Shown: positions 26,490 to 38,594, counted from the stretch's first letter. The stretch is 64,000 nucleotides of DNA from Clusia tigrina (GCA_920105625.2 OV050030.1:70779611-70843610); one strand, 5' to 3'. Notes: generated by a model not told the origin, from the letters alone. A program made the numbers and translations.

Positions 26490-26537
26490 AGATCTTATAG
26501 CTATTTCGGACACGTCACTTGTCCTCATCAGAGATCT
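26490..26537 (-). ncRNA. Hammerhead ribozyme, complete motif (K monomer)
   Basis: Core and stems intact; the preceding T and following L copies are core-dead. Confidence 0.86.
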
Positions 26538-27766
26538 TTCACTGTAAGGCAATTTTCCCCCAAGCATTTTTTATTATGTCTCAGAAATCAACAGAACACC
26601 AATTATGAACCCTCCCAAGAATCGAAACTGGACCTACAGCTGTTGTAATCTGTCCATCCAGACAACTAGGCTAACTGCAGGTGGTGAACTGACTGATCAA
26701 ATTCTGTCCCTGTTCTGTCTCATTCCACCACACTCTAATCAACTCTGTCTCATTATTAACCTTCTTTTGTTCTGTTAGGTCTCTCTCTCTGTTTTTTGTT
26801 ACATTTCAGTGGTATCATAGTACATTGCTTTTGTTAATGGCTGGCTAATTAAGCCTGATCACACTAACCTTCTAGGATACATTCTATAAAGTTTACAATT
26901 TCTTGTGAAGATTCGTCAGTACACATAGATGTCACCTTTTTTTACCGAATTCATTCTGTAAATGTGAGTAAGTCGATAGTCGTCATTTCTGTGAATATGA
27001 AGATTATTTTTGTAACGAATTTATTGACAAGACTAGTTACAACAGTAGTTGCAATTGCGTATGTGTGGTTATGCGACCGTAATAATTTTTCAGAAGAGGA
27101 AGAAGAATTATTGAAACATTTTTTTGGCTGTTCTTATAGCTATTTCGGACACGCCACTTGTCCTCATCCAAGATCTTTCAATGTAAGGCAATTTTTCCCC
27201 AAGCATTTTTTATTATGTCTCAGAAATCAACAGAACACCAATTAGGAACCCTCCCAAGAATCGAAACTGGACCTACAGCTGTTGTAATCTGTCCATCCAG
27301 ACAACTAGGGTAACTGCAGGTGGTGAACTGACTGATCAAATTCTGTGCCTGTACTGTCACATTCCACCACACTCTAATCAACTCTGTCTCATTATTACCC
27401 TTCTTTTGTTCCGTTAGGTCTCTCTCTCTGTTTTTTGTTACATTTCAGTGGTATCATAGTACATTGCTTTTGTTAATGGTTGGCTAATTAAGCCTGATCA
27501 CACTAACCTTCTAGGATACATTCTATAAAGTTTACAATTTCTTGTGAAGATTCGTCAGTAGACATAGATGTCACATTTTTTACCGTATTCATTCTGTAAA
27601 TGTGAGTAAGTCGATAGTCGTCATTTCTGTGAATATGAAGATTATTTTTGTAACGAATTTATTGACAAGACAAGTTACAACAGTAGTTGCAATTGCGTAT
27701 GTGTGGTTATGCCACCGTAATAATTTTTCAGAAGAAGAAGAAGAATTATTGAAACATTTTTTTGGC

Positions 27767-27814
27767 AGATCTTATAGCTATTTCGGACACGTCACTTGTC
27801 CTCATCAGAGATCT
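27767..27814 (-). ncRNA. Hammerhead ribozyme, complete motif (M monomer)
   Basis: Core and stems intact; zone 4, first 5-mer. Confidence 0.86.
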
Positions 27815-29645
27815 TTCACTGTAAGGCAATTTTCCACCAAGCATTTTTTATTATGTCTCAGAAATCAACAGAACACCAATTATGAACCCTCCCAAGAATC
27901 GAAACTGGACCTACAGCTGTTGTAATCTGTCCATCCAGACAACTAGGCTAACTGCAGGTGGTGAACTGACTGATCAAATTCTGTCCCTGTACTGTCTCAT
28001 TCCACCACACTCTAATCAACTCTGTCTCATTATTACCCCCTTTTGTTCCGTTAGGTCTCTATCTCTCTGTTTTTTGTTACATTTCAGTGGTATCATAGCT
28101 CATTGCTTTTGTTAATGGCTGGCTAATTAAGCCTGATCACACTAACCTTCTAGGATACATTCTATAAAGTTTACAATTTCTTGTGAAGATTCGTCAGTAG
28201 ACATAGATGTCACCTTTTTTACCGTATTCATTCTGTAAATATGAGTAAGTCGATAGTCGTCATTTCTGTGAATATGAAGATTATTTTTGTAACGAATTTA
28301 TTGACAAGACAAGTTACAACAGTAGTTGCAATTGCGTATGTGTGGTTATGCCACTGTAATAATTTTTCAGAAGAAGAAGAAGAATTATTGAAACATTTTT
28401 TTGGCAGATTTTATAGCTATTTCGGACACGCCACTTGTCCTCATCCAAGATCTTTCAATGTAAGGCAATTTTTCCCCAAGCATTTTTTATTATGTCTCAG
28501 AAATCAACAGAACACCAATTAGGAACCCTCCCAAGAATCGAAACTGGACCTACAGCTGTTGTAATCTGTCCATCCAGACAACTAGGCTAACTGCAGGTGG
28601 TGAACTGACTGATCAAATTCTGTGCCTGTACTGTCACATTCCACCACACTCTAATCAACTCTGTCTCATTATTACCCTTCTTTTGTTCTGTTAGGTCTCT
28701 CTCTCTGTTTTTTGTTACATTTCAGTGGTATCATAGTACATTGCTTTTGTTAATGGTTGGCTAATTAAGCCTGATCACACTAACCTTCTAGGATACATTC
28801 TATAAAGTTTACAATTTCTTGTGAAGATTCGTCAGTAGACATAGATGTCACCTTTTTTACCGTATTCATTCTGTAAATGTGAGTAAGTCGATAGTCGTCA
28901 ATTGACAAGACAAGTTACAACAGAAGTTGCAATTGCGTATGTGTGGTTATGCCACCGTAATAATTTTTCAGACGAAGAAGAAGAATTATTGAAACATTTT
29001 TTTGGCAGATCTTATAGCTATTTCGGACACGCCACTTGTCCTCATCCAAGATCTTTCAATGTAAGGCAATTTTTCCCCAAGCATTTTTTATTATGTCTCA
29101 GAAATCAACAGAACACCAATTAGGAACCCTCCCAAGAATCGAAACTGGACCTACAGCTGTTGTAATCTGTCCATCCAGACAACTAGGCTAACTGCAGGTG
29201 GTGAACTGACTGATCAAATTCTGTGCCTGTACTGTCACATTCCACCACACTCTAATCAACTCTGTCTCATTATTACCCCCTTTTGTTCCGTTAGGTCTCT
29301 CTCTCTCTGTTTTTTGTTACATTTCAGTGGTATCATAGCACATTGCTTTTGTTAATGGCTGGCTAATTAAGCCTGATCACACTAACCTTCTAGGATACAT
29401 TCTATAAAGTTTACAATTTCTTGTGAAGATTCGTCAGTAGACATAGATGTCACCTTTTTTACCGTATTCATTCTGTAAATGTGAGTAAGTCGATAGTCGT
29501 CAATTCTGTGAATATGAAGATTATTTTTGTAACGAATTTATTGACAAGACAAGTTACAACAGTAGTTGCAATTGCATATGTGTGGTTATGCCACCGTAAT
29601 AATTTTTCAGAAGAAGAAGAAGAATTATTGAAACATTTTTTTGGC

Positions 29646-29693
29646 AGATCTTATAGCTATTTCGGACACGTCACTTGTCCTCATCAGAGATCT
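29646..29693 (-). ncRNA. Hammerhead ribozyme, complete motif (K monomer)
   Basis: Core and stems intact; zone 4, second 5-mer. Confidence 0.86.
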
Positions 29694-30922
29694 TTCACTG
29701 TAAGGCAATTTTCCCCCAAGCATTTTTTATTATGTCTCAGAAATCAACAGAACACCAATTATGAACCCTCCCAAGAATCGAAACTGGACCTACAGCTGTT
29801 GTAATCTGTCCATCCAGACAACTAGGCTAACTGCAGGTGGTGAACTGACTGATCAAATTCTGTCCCTGTTCTGTCTCATTCCACCACACTCTAATCAACT
29901 CTGTCTCATTATTAACCTTCTTTTGTTCTGTTAGGTCTCTCTCTCTGTTTTTTGTTACATTTCAGTGGTATCATAGTACATTGCTTTTGTTAATGGCTGG
30001 CTAATTAAGCCTGATCACACTAACCTTCTAGGATACATTCTATAAAGTTTACAATTTCTTGTGAAGATTCGTCAGTACACATAGATGTCACCTTTTTTTA
30101 CCGAATTCATTCTGTAAATGTGAGTAAGTCGATAGTCGTCATTTCTGTGAATATGAAGATTATTTTTGTAACGAATTTATTGACAAGACTAGTTACAACA
30201 GTAGTTGCAATTGCGTATGTGTGGTTATGCGACCGTAATAATTTTTCAGAAGAGGAAGAAGAATTATTGAAACATTTTTTTGGCTGTTCTTATAGCTATT
30301 TCGGACACGCCACTTGTCCTCATCCAAGATCTTTCAATGTAAGGCAATTTTTCCCCAAGCATTTTTTATTATGTCTCAGAAATCAACAGAACACCAATTA
30401 GGAACCCTCCCAAGAATCGAAACTGGACCTACAGCTGTTGTAATCTGTCCATCCAGACAACTAGGGTAACTGCAGGTGGTGAACTGACGGATCAAATTCT
30501 GTGCCTGTACTGTCACATTCCACCACACTCTAATCAACTCTGTCTCATTATTACCCTTCTTTTGTTCCGTTAGGTCTCTCTCTCTGTTTTTTGTTACATT
30601 TCAGTGGTATCATAGTACATTGCTTTTGTTAATGGTTGGCTAATTAAGCCTGATCACACTAACCTTCTAGGATACATTCTATAAAGTTTACAATTTCTTG
30701 TGAAGATTCGTCAGTAGACATAGATGTCACCTTTTTTACCGTATTCATTCTGTAAATGTGAGTAAGTCGATAGTCGTCATTTCTGTGAATATGAAGATTA
30801 TTTTTGTAACGAATTTATTGACAAGACAAGTTACAACAGTAGTTGCAATTGCGTATGTGTGGTTATGCCACCGTAATAATTTTTCAGAAGAAGAAGAAGA
30901 ATTATTGAAACATTTTTTTGGC

Positions 30923-30970
30923 AGATCTTATAGCTATTTCGGACACGTCACTTGTCCTCATCAGAGATCT
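30923..30970 (-). ncRNA. Hammerhead ribozyme, complete motif (M monomer)
   Basis: Core and stems intact; zone 4, second 5-mer. Confidence 0.86.
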
Positions 30971-32837
30971 TTCACTGTAAGGCAATTTTCCACCAAGCAT
31001 TTTTTATTATGTCTCAGAAATCAACAGAACACCAATTATGAACCCTCCCAAGAATCGAAACTGGACCTACAGCTGTTGTAATCTGTCCATCCAGACAACT
31101 AGGCTAACTGCAGGTGGTGAACTGACTGATCAAATTCTGTCCCTGTACTGTCTCATTCCACCACACTCTAATCAACTCTGTCTCATTATTACCCCCTTTT
31201 GTTCCGTTAGGTCTCTATCTCTCTGTTTTTTGTTACATTTCAGTGGTATCATAGCTCATTGCTTTTGTTAATGGCTGGCTAATTAAGCCTGATCACACTA
31301 ACCTTCTAGGATACATTCTATAAAGTTTACAATTTCTTGTGAAGATTCGTCAGTAGACATAGATGTCACCTTTTTTACCGTATTCATTCTGTAAATATGA
31401 GTAAGTCGATAGTCGTCAATTCTGTGAATATGAAGATTATTTTTGTCACGAATTTATTGACAAGACAAGTTACAACAGTAGTTGCAATTGCGTATGTGTG
31501 GTTATGCCACCGTAATAATTTTTCAGAAGAAGAAGAAGAATTATTGAAACATTTTTTTGGCTGTTCTTATAGCTATTTCGGACACGCCACTTGTCCTCAT
31601 CAGAGATCTTTCAATGTAAGGCAATTTTCCCCCAAGCATTTTTTATTATGTCTCAGAAATCAACAGCACACCAATTATGAACCCTCCCAGGAATCGAAAC
31701 TGGACCTACAGCTGTTGTAATCTGTCCATCCAGACAACACGGCTAACTGCAGGTGGTGAACTGACTGATCAAATTCTGTCCCTGTACTGTCTCATTCCAC
31801 CACACTCTAATCAACTCTGTCTCATTATTACCCCTCTTTTATTCCGTTAGGTCTCTCTCTCTGTTTTGTGTTACATTTCAGTGGTATCATAGTACATTGC
31901 TTTTGTTAATGGCTGGCTAATTAAGCCTGATCACACTAACCTTCTAGGATATATTCTATAAAGTTTACAATTTCTTGTGAAGATTCGTCAGTAGACATAG
32001 ATGTCACCTTTTTTACCGTATTCATTCTGTAAATGTGAGTAAGTCGATAGTCGTCATTTCTGTGAATATGAAGATTATTTTTGTAACGAATTTATTGACA
32101 AGACAAGTTACAACAGTAGTTGCAATTGCGTATGTGTGGTTATGCCACTGTAATAATTTTTCAGAAGAAGAAGAAGAATTATTGAAACATTTTTTTGGCA
32201 GATCTTATAGCTATTTCGGACACGCCACTTGTCCTCATCCAAGATCTTTCAATGTAAGGCAATTTTTCCCCAAGCATTTTTTATTATGTCTCAGAAATCA
32301 ACAGAACACCAATTAGGAACCCTCCCAAGAATCGAAACTGGACCTACAGCTGTTGTAATCTGTCCATCCAGACAACTAGGGTAACTGCAGGTGGTGAACT
32401 GACTGATCAAATTCTGTGCCTGTACTGTCACATTCCACCACACTCTAATCAACTCTGTCTCATTATTACCCTTCTTTTGTTCCGTTAGGTCTCTCTCTCT
32501 GTTTTTTGTTACATTTCAGTGGTATCATAGTACATTGCTTTTGTTAATGGTTGGCTAATTAAGCCTGATCACACTAACCTTCTAGGATACATTCTATAAA
32601 GTTTACAATTTCTTGTGAAGATTCGTCAGTAGACATAGATGTCACCTTTTTTACCGTATTCATTCTGTAAATGTGAGTAAGTCGATAGTCGTCATTTCTG
32701 TGAATATGAAGATTATTTTTGTAACGAATTTATTGACAAGACAAGTTACAACAGTAGTTGCAATTGCGTATGTGTGGTTATGCCACCGTAATAATTTTTC
32801 AGAAGAAGAAGAAGAATTATTGAAACATTTTTTTGGC

Positions 32838-32885
32838 AGATCTTATAGCTATTTCGGACACGTCACTTGTCCTCATCAGAGATCT
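32838..32885 (-). ncRNA. Hammerhead ribozyme, complete motif (type I), best example
   Basis: Reading the minus strand from 32885 down: stem I strand AGATCT (32885-32880); core CTGATGA (32879-32873); stem II GGACA (32872-32868), a seven-base loop, TGTCC (32860-32856); GAAA (32855-32852); stem III ATA, loop GC, TAT (32852-32845); cleavage nucleotide A at 32844; second stem I strand AGATCT (32843-32838). All invariant hammerhead core bases (CUGAUGA, GAAA, NUH triplet AUA) are present and stems I and II pair perfectly. Predicted cleavage is between 32844 and 32843 on the minus-strand RNA. Stem III is only 3 bp with a 2-nt loop, as in the newt Sat2 and retrozyme-like hammerheads that often act as dimers, so two neighbouring copies may cooperate. 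Known role of the family: self-cleavage of multimeric repeat transcripts. Activity here is inferred. Confidence 0.88.
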
Positions 32886-32954
32886 TTCACTGTAAGGCAA
32901 TTTTCCCCCAAGCATTTTTTATTATGTCTCAGAAATCAACAGCACACCAATTAT

Positions 32955-33028
32955 GAACCCTCCCAGGAATCGATCCTGGACCTACAGCTGTTGTAATCTG
33001 TCCATCCAGACAACTAGGCTAACTGCAG
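32955..33028 (-). promoter_or_regulatory. tRNA-related segment with both A- and B-box matches
   Basis: In monomer 32673 the minus strand reads TAGCCTAGTTG (33021-33011), an exact A-box match, then 35 nt later GATCGATTC (32975-32967), an exact B-box match, in a 5-bp hairpin CCAGG/CCTGG. It differs from other M copies at CAGGAATCGATCC. The complete hammerhead at 32838-32885 lies downstream on the same strand. It is the only monomer I found with both boxes and a full-strength ribozyme. Whether Pol III uses it is inference. Confidence 0.55.
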
Positions 33029-34753
33029 GTGGTGAACTGACTGATCAAATTCTGTCCCTGTACTGTCTCATTCCACCACACTCTAATCAACTCTGTCTCA
33101 TTATTACCCCCTTTTGTTCCGTTAGGTCTCTATCTCTCTGTTTTTTGTTACATTTCAGTGGTATCATAGCACATTGCTTTTGTTAATGGCTGGCTAATTA
33201 AGCCTGATCACACTAACCTTCTAGGATACATTCTATAAAGTTTACAATTTCTTGTGAAGATTCGTCAGTAGACATAGATGTCACCTTTTTTACCGTATTC
33301 ATTCTGTAAATATGAGTAAGTCGATAGTCGTCAATTCTGTGAATATGAAGATTATTTTTGTAACGAATTTATTGACAAGACAAGTTACAACAGTAGTTGC
33401 AATTGCGTATGTGTGGTTATGCCACCGTAATAATTTTTCAGAAGAAGAAGAAGAATTATTGAAACATTTTTTTGGCTGTTCTTATAGCTATTTCGGACAC
33501 GCCACTTGTCCTCATCAGAGATCTTTCAATGTAAGGCAATTTTCCCCCAAGCATTTTTTATTATGTCTCAGAAATCAACAGCACACCAATTATGAACCCT
33601 CCCAGGAATCGAAACTGGACCTACAGCTGTTGTAATCTGTCCATCCAGACAACACGGCTAACTGCAGGTGGTGAACTGACTGATCAAATTCTGTCCCTGT
33701 ACTGTCTCATTCCACCACACTCTAATCAACTCTGTCTCATTATTACCCCTCTTTTATTCCGTTAGGTCTCTCTCTCTGTTTTTTGTTACATTTCAGTGGT
33801 ATCATAGTACATTGCTTTTGTTAATGGCTGGCTAATTAAGCCTGATCACACTAACCTTCTAGGATATATTCTATAAAGTTTACAGTTTCTTGTGAAGATT
33901 CGTCAGTAGACATAGATGTCACCTTTTTTACCGTATTCATTCTGTAAATGTGAGTAAGTCGATAGTCGTCATTTCTGTGAATATGAAGATTATTTTTGTA
34001 ACGAATTTATTGACAAGACAAGTTACAACAGTAGTTGCAATTGCGTATGTGTGGTTATGCCACTGTAATAATTTTTCAGAAGAAGAAGAAGAATTATTGA
34101 AACATTTTTTTGGCAGATCTTATAGCTATTTCGGACACGCCACTTGTCCTCATCCAAGATCTTTCAATGTAAGGCAATTTTTCCCCAAGCATTTTTTATT
34201 ATGTCTCAGAAATCAACAGAACACCAATTAGGAACCCTCCCAAGAATCGAAACTGGACCTACAGCTGTTGTAATCTGTCCATCCAGACAACTAGGCTAAC
34301 TGCAGGTGGTGAACTGACTGATCAAATTCTGTGCCTGTACTGTCACATTCCACCACACTCTAATCAACTCTGTCTCATTATTACCCCCTTTTGTTCCGTT
34401 AGGTCTCTCTCTCTCTGTTTTTTGTTACATTTCAGTGGTATCATAGCACATTGCTTTTGTTAATGGCTGGCTAATTAAGCCTGATCACACTAACCTTCTA
34501 GGATACATTCTATAAAGTTTACAATTTCTTGTGAAGATTCGTCAGTAGACATAGATGTCACCTTTTTTACCGTATTCATTCTGTAAATGTGAGTAAGTCG
34601 ATAGTCGTCAATTCTGTGAATATGAAGATTATTTTTGTAACGAATTTATTGACAAGACAAGTTACAACAGTAGTTGCAATTGCATATGTGTGGTTATGCC
34701 ACCGTAATAATTTTTCAGAAGAAGAAGAAGAATTATTGAATCATTTTTTTGGC

Positions 34754-34801
34754 AGATCTTATAGCTATTTCGGACACGTCACTTGTCCTCATCAGAGATC
34801 T
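34754..34801 (-). ncRNA. Hammerhead ribozyme, complete motif (K monomer)
   Basis: Core and stems intact. The flank reads GAATCATTTTTTTGG instead of GAAACATTTTTTTGG, outside the motif. Confidence 0.86.
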
Positions 34802-36030
34802 TTCACTGTAAGGCAATTTTCCCCCAAGCATTTTTTATTATGTCTCAGAAATCAACAGAACACCAATTATGAACCCTCCCAAGAATCGAAACTGGACCTA
34901 CAGCTGTTGTAATCTGTCCATCCAGACAACTAGGCTAACTGCAGGTGGTGAACTGACTGATCAAATTCTGTCCCTGTTCTGTCTCATTCCACCACACTCT
35001 AATCAACTCTGTCTCATTATTAACCCTCTTTTGTTCCGTTAGGTCTCTCTCTCTGTTTTTTGTTACATTTCAGTGGTATCATAGTACATTGCTTTTGTTA
35101 ATGGCTGGCTAATTAAGCCTGATCACACTAACCTTCTAGGATACATTCTATAAAGTTTACAATTTCTTGTGAAGATTCGTCAGTACACATAGATGTCACC
35201 TTTTTTTACCGAATTCATTCTGTAAATGTGAGTAAGTCGATAGTCGTCATTTCTGTGAATATGAAGATTATTTTTGTAACGAATTTATTGACAAGACTAG
35301 TTACAACAGTAGTTGCAATTGCGTATGTGTGGTTATGCGACCGTAATAATTTTTCAGAAGAAGAAGAAGAATTATTGAAACATTTTTTTGGCTGTTCTTA
35401 TAGCTATTTCGGACACGCCACTTGTCCTCATCCAAGATCTTTCAATGTAAGGCAATTTTTCCCCAAGCATTTTTTATTATGTCTCAGAAATCAACAGAAC
35501 ACCAATTAGGAACCCTCCCAAGAATCGAAACTGGACCTACAGCTGTTGTAATCTGTCCATCCAGACAACTAGGGTAACTGCAGGTGGTGAACTGACTGAT
35601 CAAATTCTGTGCCTGTACTGTCACATTCCACCACACTCTAATCAACTCTGTCTCATTATTACCCTTCTTTTGTTCCGTTAGGTCTCTCTCTCTGTTTTTT
35701 GTTACATTTCAGTGGTATCATAGTACATTGCTTTTGTTAATGGTTGGCTAATTAAGCCTGATCACACTAACCTTCTAGGATACATTCTATAAAGTTTACA
35801 ATTTCTTGTGAAGATTCGTCAGTAGACATAGATGTCACCTTTTTTACCGTATTCATTCTGTAAATGTGAGTAAGTCGATAGTCGTCATTTCTGTGAATAT
35901 GAAGATTATTTTTGTAACGAATTTATTGACAAGACAAGTTACAACAGTAGTTGCAATTGCGTATGTGTGGTTATGCCACCGTAATAATTTTTCAGAAGAA
36001 GAAGAAGAATTATTGAAACATTTTTTTGGC

Positions 36031-36078
36031 AGATCTTATAGCTATTTCGGACACGTCACTTGTCCTCATCAGAGATCT
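36031..36078 (-). ncRNA. Hammerhead ribozyme, complete motif (M monomer)
   Basis: Core and stems intact; end of the zone 4 N-J/T-K-L-M unit. Confidence 0.86.
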
Positions 36079-36504
36079 TTCACTGTAAGGCAATTTTCCC
36101 CCAAGCATTTTTTATTATGTCTCAGAAATCAACAGAACACCAATTATGAACCCTCCCAAGAATCGAAACTGGACCTACAGCTGTTGTAATCTGTCCATCC
36201 AGACAACTAGGCTAACTGCAGGTGGTGAACTGACTGATCAAATTCTGTCCCTGTACTGTCTCATTCCACCACACTCTAATCAACTCTGTCTCATTATTAC
36301 CCCCTTTTGTTCCGTTAGGTCTCTATCTCTCTGTTTTTTGTTACATTTCAGTGGTATCATAGCACATTGCTTTTGTTAATGGCTGGCTAATTAAGCCTGA
36401 TCACACTAACCTTCTAGGATACATTCTATAAAGTTTACAATTTCTTGTGAAGATTCGTCAGTAGACATAGATGTCACCTTTTTTACCGTATTCATTCTGT
36501 AAAT

Positions 36505-37143
36505 ATGAGTAAGTCGATAGTCGTCAATTCTGTGAATATGAAGATTATTTTTGTCACGAATTTATTGACAAGACAAGTTACAACAGTAGTTGCAATTGCG
36601 TATGTGTGGTTATGCCACCGTAATAATTTTTCAGAAGAAGAAGAAGAATTATTGAAACATTTTTTTGGCAGATCTTATAGCTATTTCGGACACGTCACTT
36701 GTCCTCATCAGAGATCTTTCACTGTAAGGCAATTTTCCCCCAAGCATTTTTTATTATGTCTCAGAAATCAACAGAACACCAATTATGAACCCTCCCAAGA
36801 ATCGAAACTGGACCTACAGCTGTTGTAATCTGTCCATCCAGACAACTAGGCTAACTGCAGGTGGTGAACTGACTGATCAAATTCTGTCCCTGTTCTGTCT
36901 CATTCCACCACACTCTAATCAACTCTGTCTCATTATTAACCCTCTTTTGTTCCGTTAGGTCTCTCTCTCTGTTTTTTGTTACATTTCAGTGGTATCATAG
37001 TACATTGCTTTTGTTAATGGCTGGCTAATTAAGCCTGATCACACTAACCTTCTAGGATACATTCTATAAAGTTTACAATTTCTTGTGAAGATTCGTCAGT
37101 ACACATAGATGTCACCTTTTTTTACCGAATTCATTCTGTAAAT
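36505..37143. repeat. Zone 4/5 junction monomer (K-like)
   Basis: A single K-like copy with the ATGAGTAAG anchor and GTCACG of N, and the CACGTCAC, GTACACAT and ACCGAATT markers of K. It sits between zone 4 and the E-T-M trimers and looks like an N/K recombinant. Confidence 0.75.
36670..36717 (-). ncRNA. Hammerhead ribozyme, complete motif (K-like monomer)
   Basis: Core and stems intact. Two complete motifs occur in successive monomers here (36031 and 36670), so a transcript through both could yield an exact unit-length RNA. Confidence 0.86.
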
Positions 37144-38546
37144 GTGAGTAAGTCGATAGTCGTCATTTCTGTGAATATGAAGATTATTTTTGTAACGAAT
37201 TTATTGACAAGACTAGTTACAACAGTAGTTGCAATTGCGTATGTGTGGTTATGCGACCGTAATAATTTTTCAGAAGAAGAAGAAGAATTATTGAAACATT
37301 TTTTTGGCTGTTCTTATAGCTATTTCGGACACGCCACTTGTCCTCATCAGAGATCTTTCAATGTAAGGCAATTTTCCCCCAAGCATTTTTTATTATGTCT
37401 CAGAAATCAACAGCACACCAATTATGAACCCTCCCAGGAATCGAAACTGGACCTACAGCTGTTGTAATCTGTCCATCCAGACAACACGGCTAACTTCAGG
37501 TGGTGAACTGACTGATCAAATTCTGTCCCTGTACTGTCTCATTCCACCACACTCTAATCAACTCTGTCTCATTATTACCCCTCTTTTATTCCGTTAGGTC
37601 TCTCTCTCTGTTTTTTGTTACATTTCAGTGGTATCATAGTACATTGCTTTTGTTAATGGCTGGCTAATTAAGCCTGATCACACTAACCTTCTAGGATACA
37701 TTCTATAAAGTTTACAATTTCTTGTGAAGATTCGTCAGTAGACATAGATGTCACCTTTTTTACCGTATTCATTCTGTAAATGTGAGTAAGTCGATAGTCG
37801 TCAATTGACAAGACAAGTTACAACAGAAGTTGCAATTGCGTATGTGTGGTTATGACACCGTAATAATTTTTCAGACGAAGAAGAAGAATTATTGAAACAT
37901 TTTTTTTCAGATCTTATAGCTATTTCGGACACGCCACTTGTCCTCATCCAAGATCTTTCAATGTAAGGCAATTTTTCCCCAAGCATTTTTTATTATGTCT
38001 CAGAAATCAACAGAACACCAATTAGGAACCCTCCCAAGAATCGAAACTGGACCTACAGCTGTTGTAATCTGTCCATCCAGACAACTAGGCTAACTGCAGG
38101 TGGTGAACTGACTGATCAAATTCTGTGCCTGTACTGTCACATTCCACCACACTCTAATCAACTCTGTCTCATTATTACCCTTCTTTTGTTCTGTTAGGTC
38201 TCTCTCTCTGTTTTTTGTTACATTTCAGTGGTATCATAGTACATTGCTTTTGTTAATGGTTAGCTAATTAAGCCTGATCACACTAACCTTCTAGGATACA
38301 TTCTATAAAGTTTACAATTTCTTGTGAAGATTCGTCAGTAGACATAGATGTCACCTTTTTTACCGTATTCATTCTGTAAATGTGAGTAAGTCGATAGTCG
38401 TCATTTCTGTGAATATGAAGATTATTTTTGTAACGAATTTATTGACAAGACAAGTTACAACAGTAGTTGCAATTGCGTATGTGTGGTTATGCCACCGTAA
38501 TAATTTTTCAGAAGAAGAAGAAGAATTATTGAAACATTTTTTTGGC

Positions 38547-38594
38547 AGATCTTATAGCTATTTCGGACACGTCACTTGTAATCATCAGAGATCT
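38547..38594 (-). ncRNA. Hammerhead motif with broken stem II (M monomer)
   Basis: Core CUGAUGA, GAAA and the 6-bp stem I are intact, but CACTTGTAATCATC replaces CACTTGTCCTCATC. The first two stem II bases become UU opposite CC, removing both base pairs next to the core. Expected to be inactive or very weak. This is the only copy with the change. Confidence 0.8.

Larger units (their letters stand above)
25085..28240. repeat. Zone 4 HOR, 5-mer J-T-K-L-M (3,156 bp)
   Basis: Monomers start at 25085 (J, TGCCACTG), 25723 (T, 37-bp deletion), 26325 (K, GCATAT with CACGTCAC), 26964 (L, GAAGAGGAAG, ACTAGGGT) and 27602 (M, TTTTCCACCAAG, CATAGCTCATTG). The next copy begins exactly 3,156 bp later with the same order. 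Confidence 0.92.
28241..31396. repeat. Zone 4 HOR, second 5-mer J-T-K-L-M (3,156 bp)
   Basis: Monomers start at 28241, 28879, 29481, 30120 and 30758. The length equals the previous unit and the diagnostic changes of all five members are shared, including the rare TTTTCCACCAAG in M. Its first monomer opens with ATGAGTAAG rather than GTG, and has GGCAGATTTTATAG, which weakens a ribozyme that is already core-dead. Confidence 0.92.
31397..33311. repeat. Zone 4 HOR, 3-mer N-J/L-M (1,915 bp)
   Basis: Monomers start at 31397 (N, ATG anchor, GTCACG), 32035 (J front with the ACTAGGGT rear of L) and 32673 (M). It is 1,278 bp, or two monomers, shorter than the N-J-K-L-M unit that follows. The J/L chimera accounts for the loss. 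Confidence 0.88.
33312..36504. repeat. Zone 4 HOR, 5-mer N-J/T-K-L-M (3,193 bp)
   Basis: Monomers start at 33312 (N), 33950 (J front with T-type rear CCCCTTTTGTTCCG and CATAGCAC), 34589 (K), 35228 (L) and 35866 (M). Compared with J-T-K-L-M, the full T monomer is gone and J now carries the T tail. Confidence 0.88.

Noticed and set aside
27882..28115. Overlapping 71-77-codon frames across the tRNA-related and CT-rich segment (27882, 31038, 32953, 36146, 42416, 44293, 46849, 52564)
   Set aside because: They open at ATGAACCC within low-complexity tract sequence and exist only where CT or T run length happens to keep the frame. No domain or codon signal is visible.
37801..37986. Minus-strand 61-codon frame in a T monomer
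   Set aside because: Present in only one of fourteen T copies, owing to the one-base loss next to stem I at 37782. It runs through the ribozyme relic and the TTC repeat.
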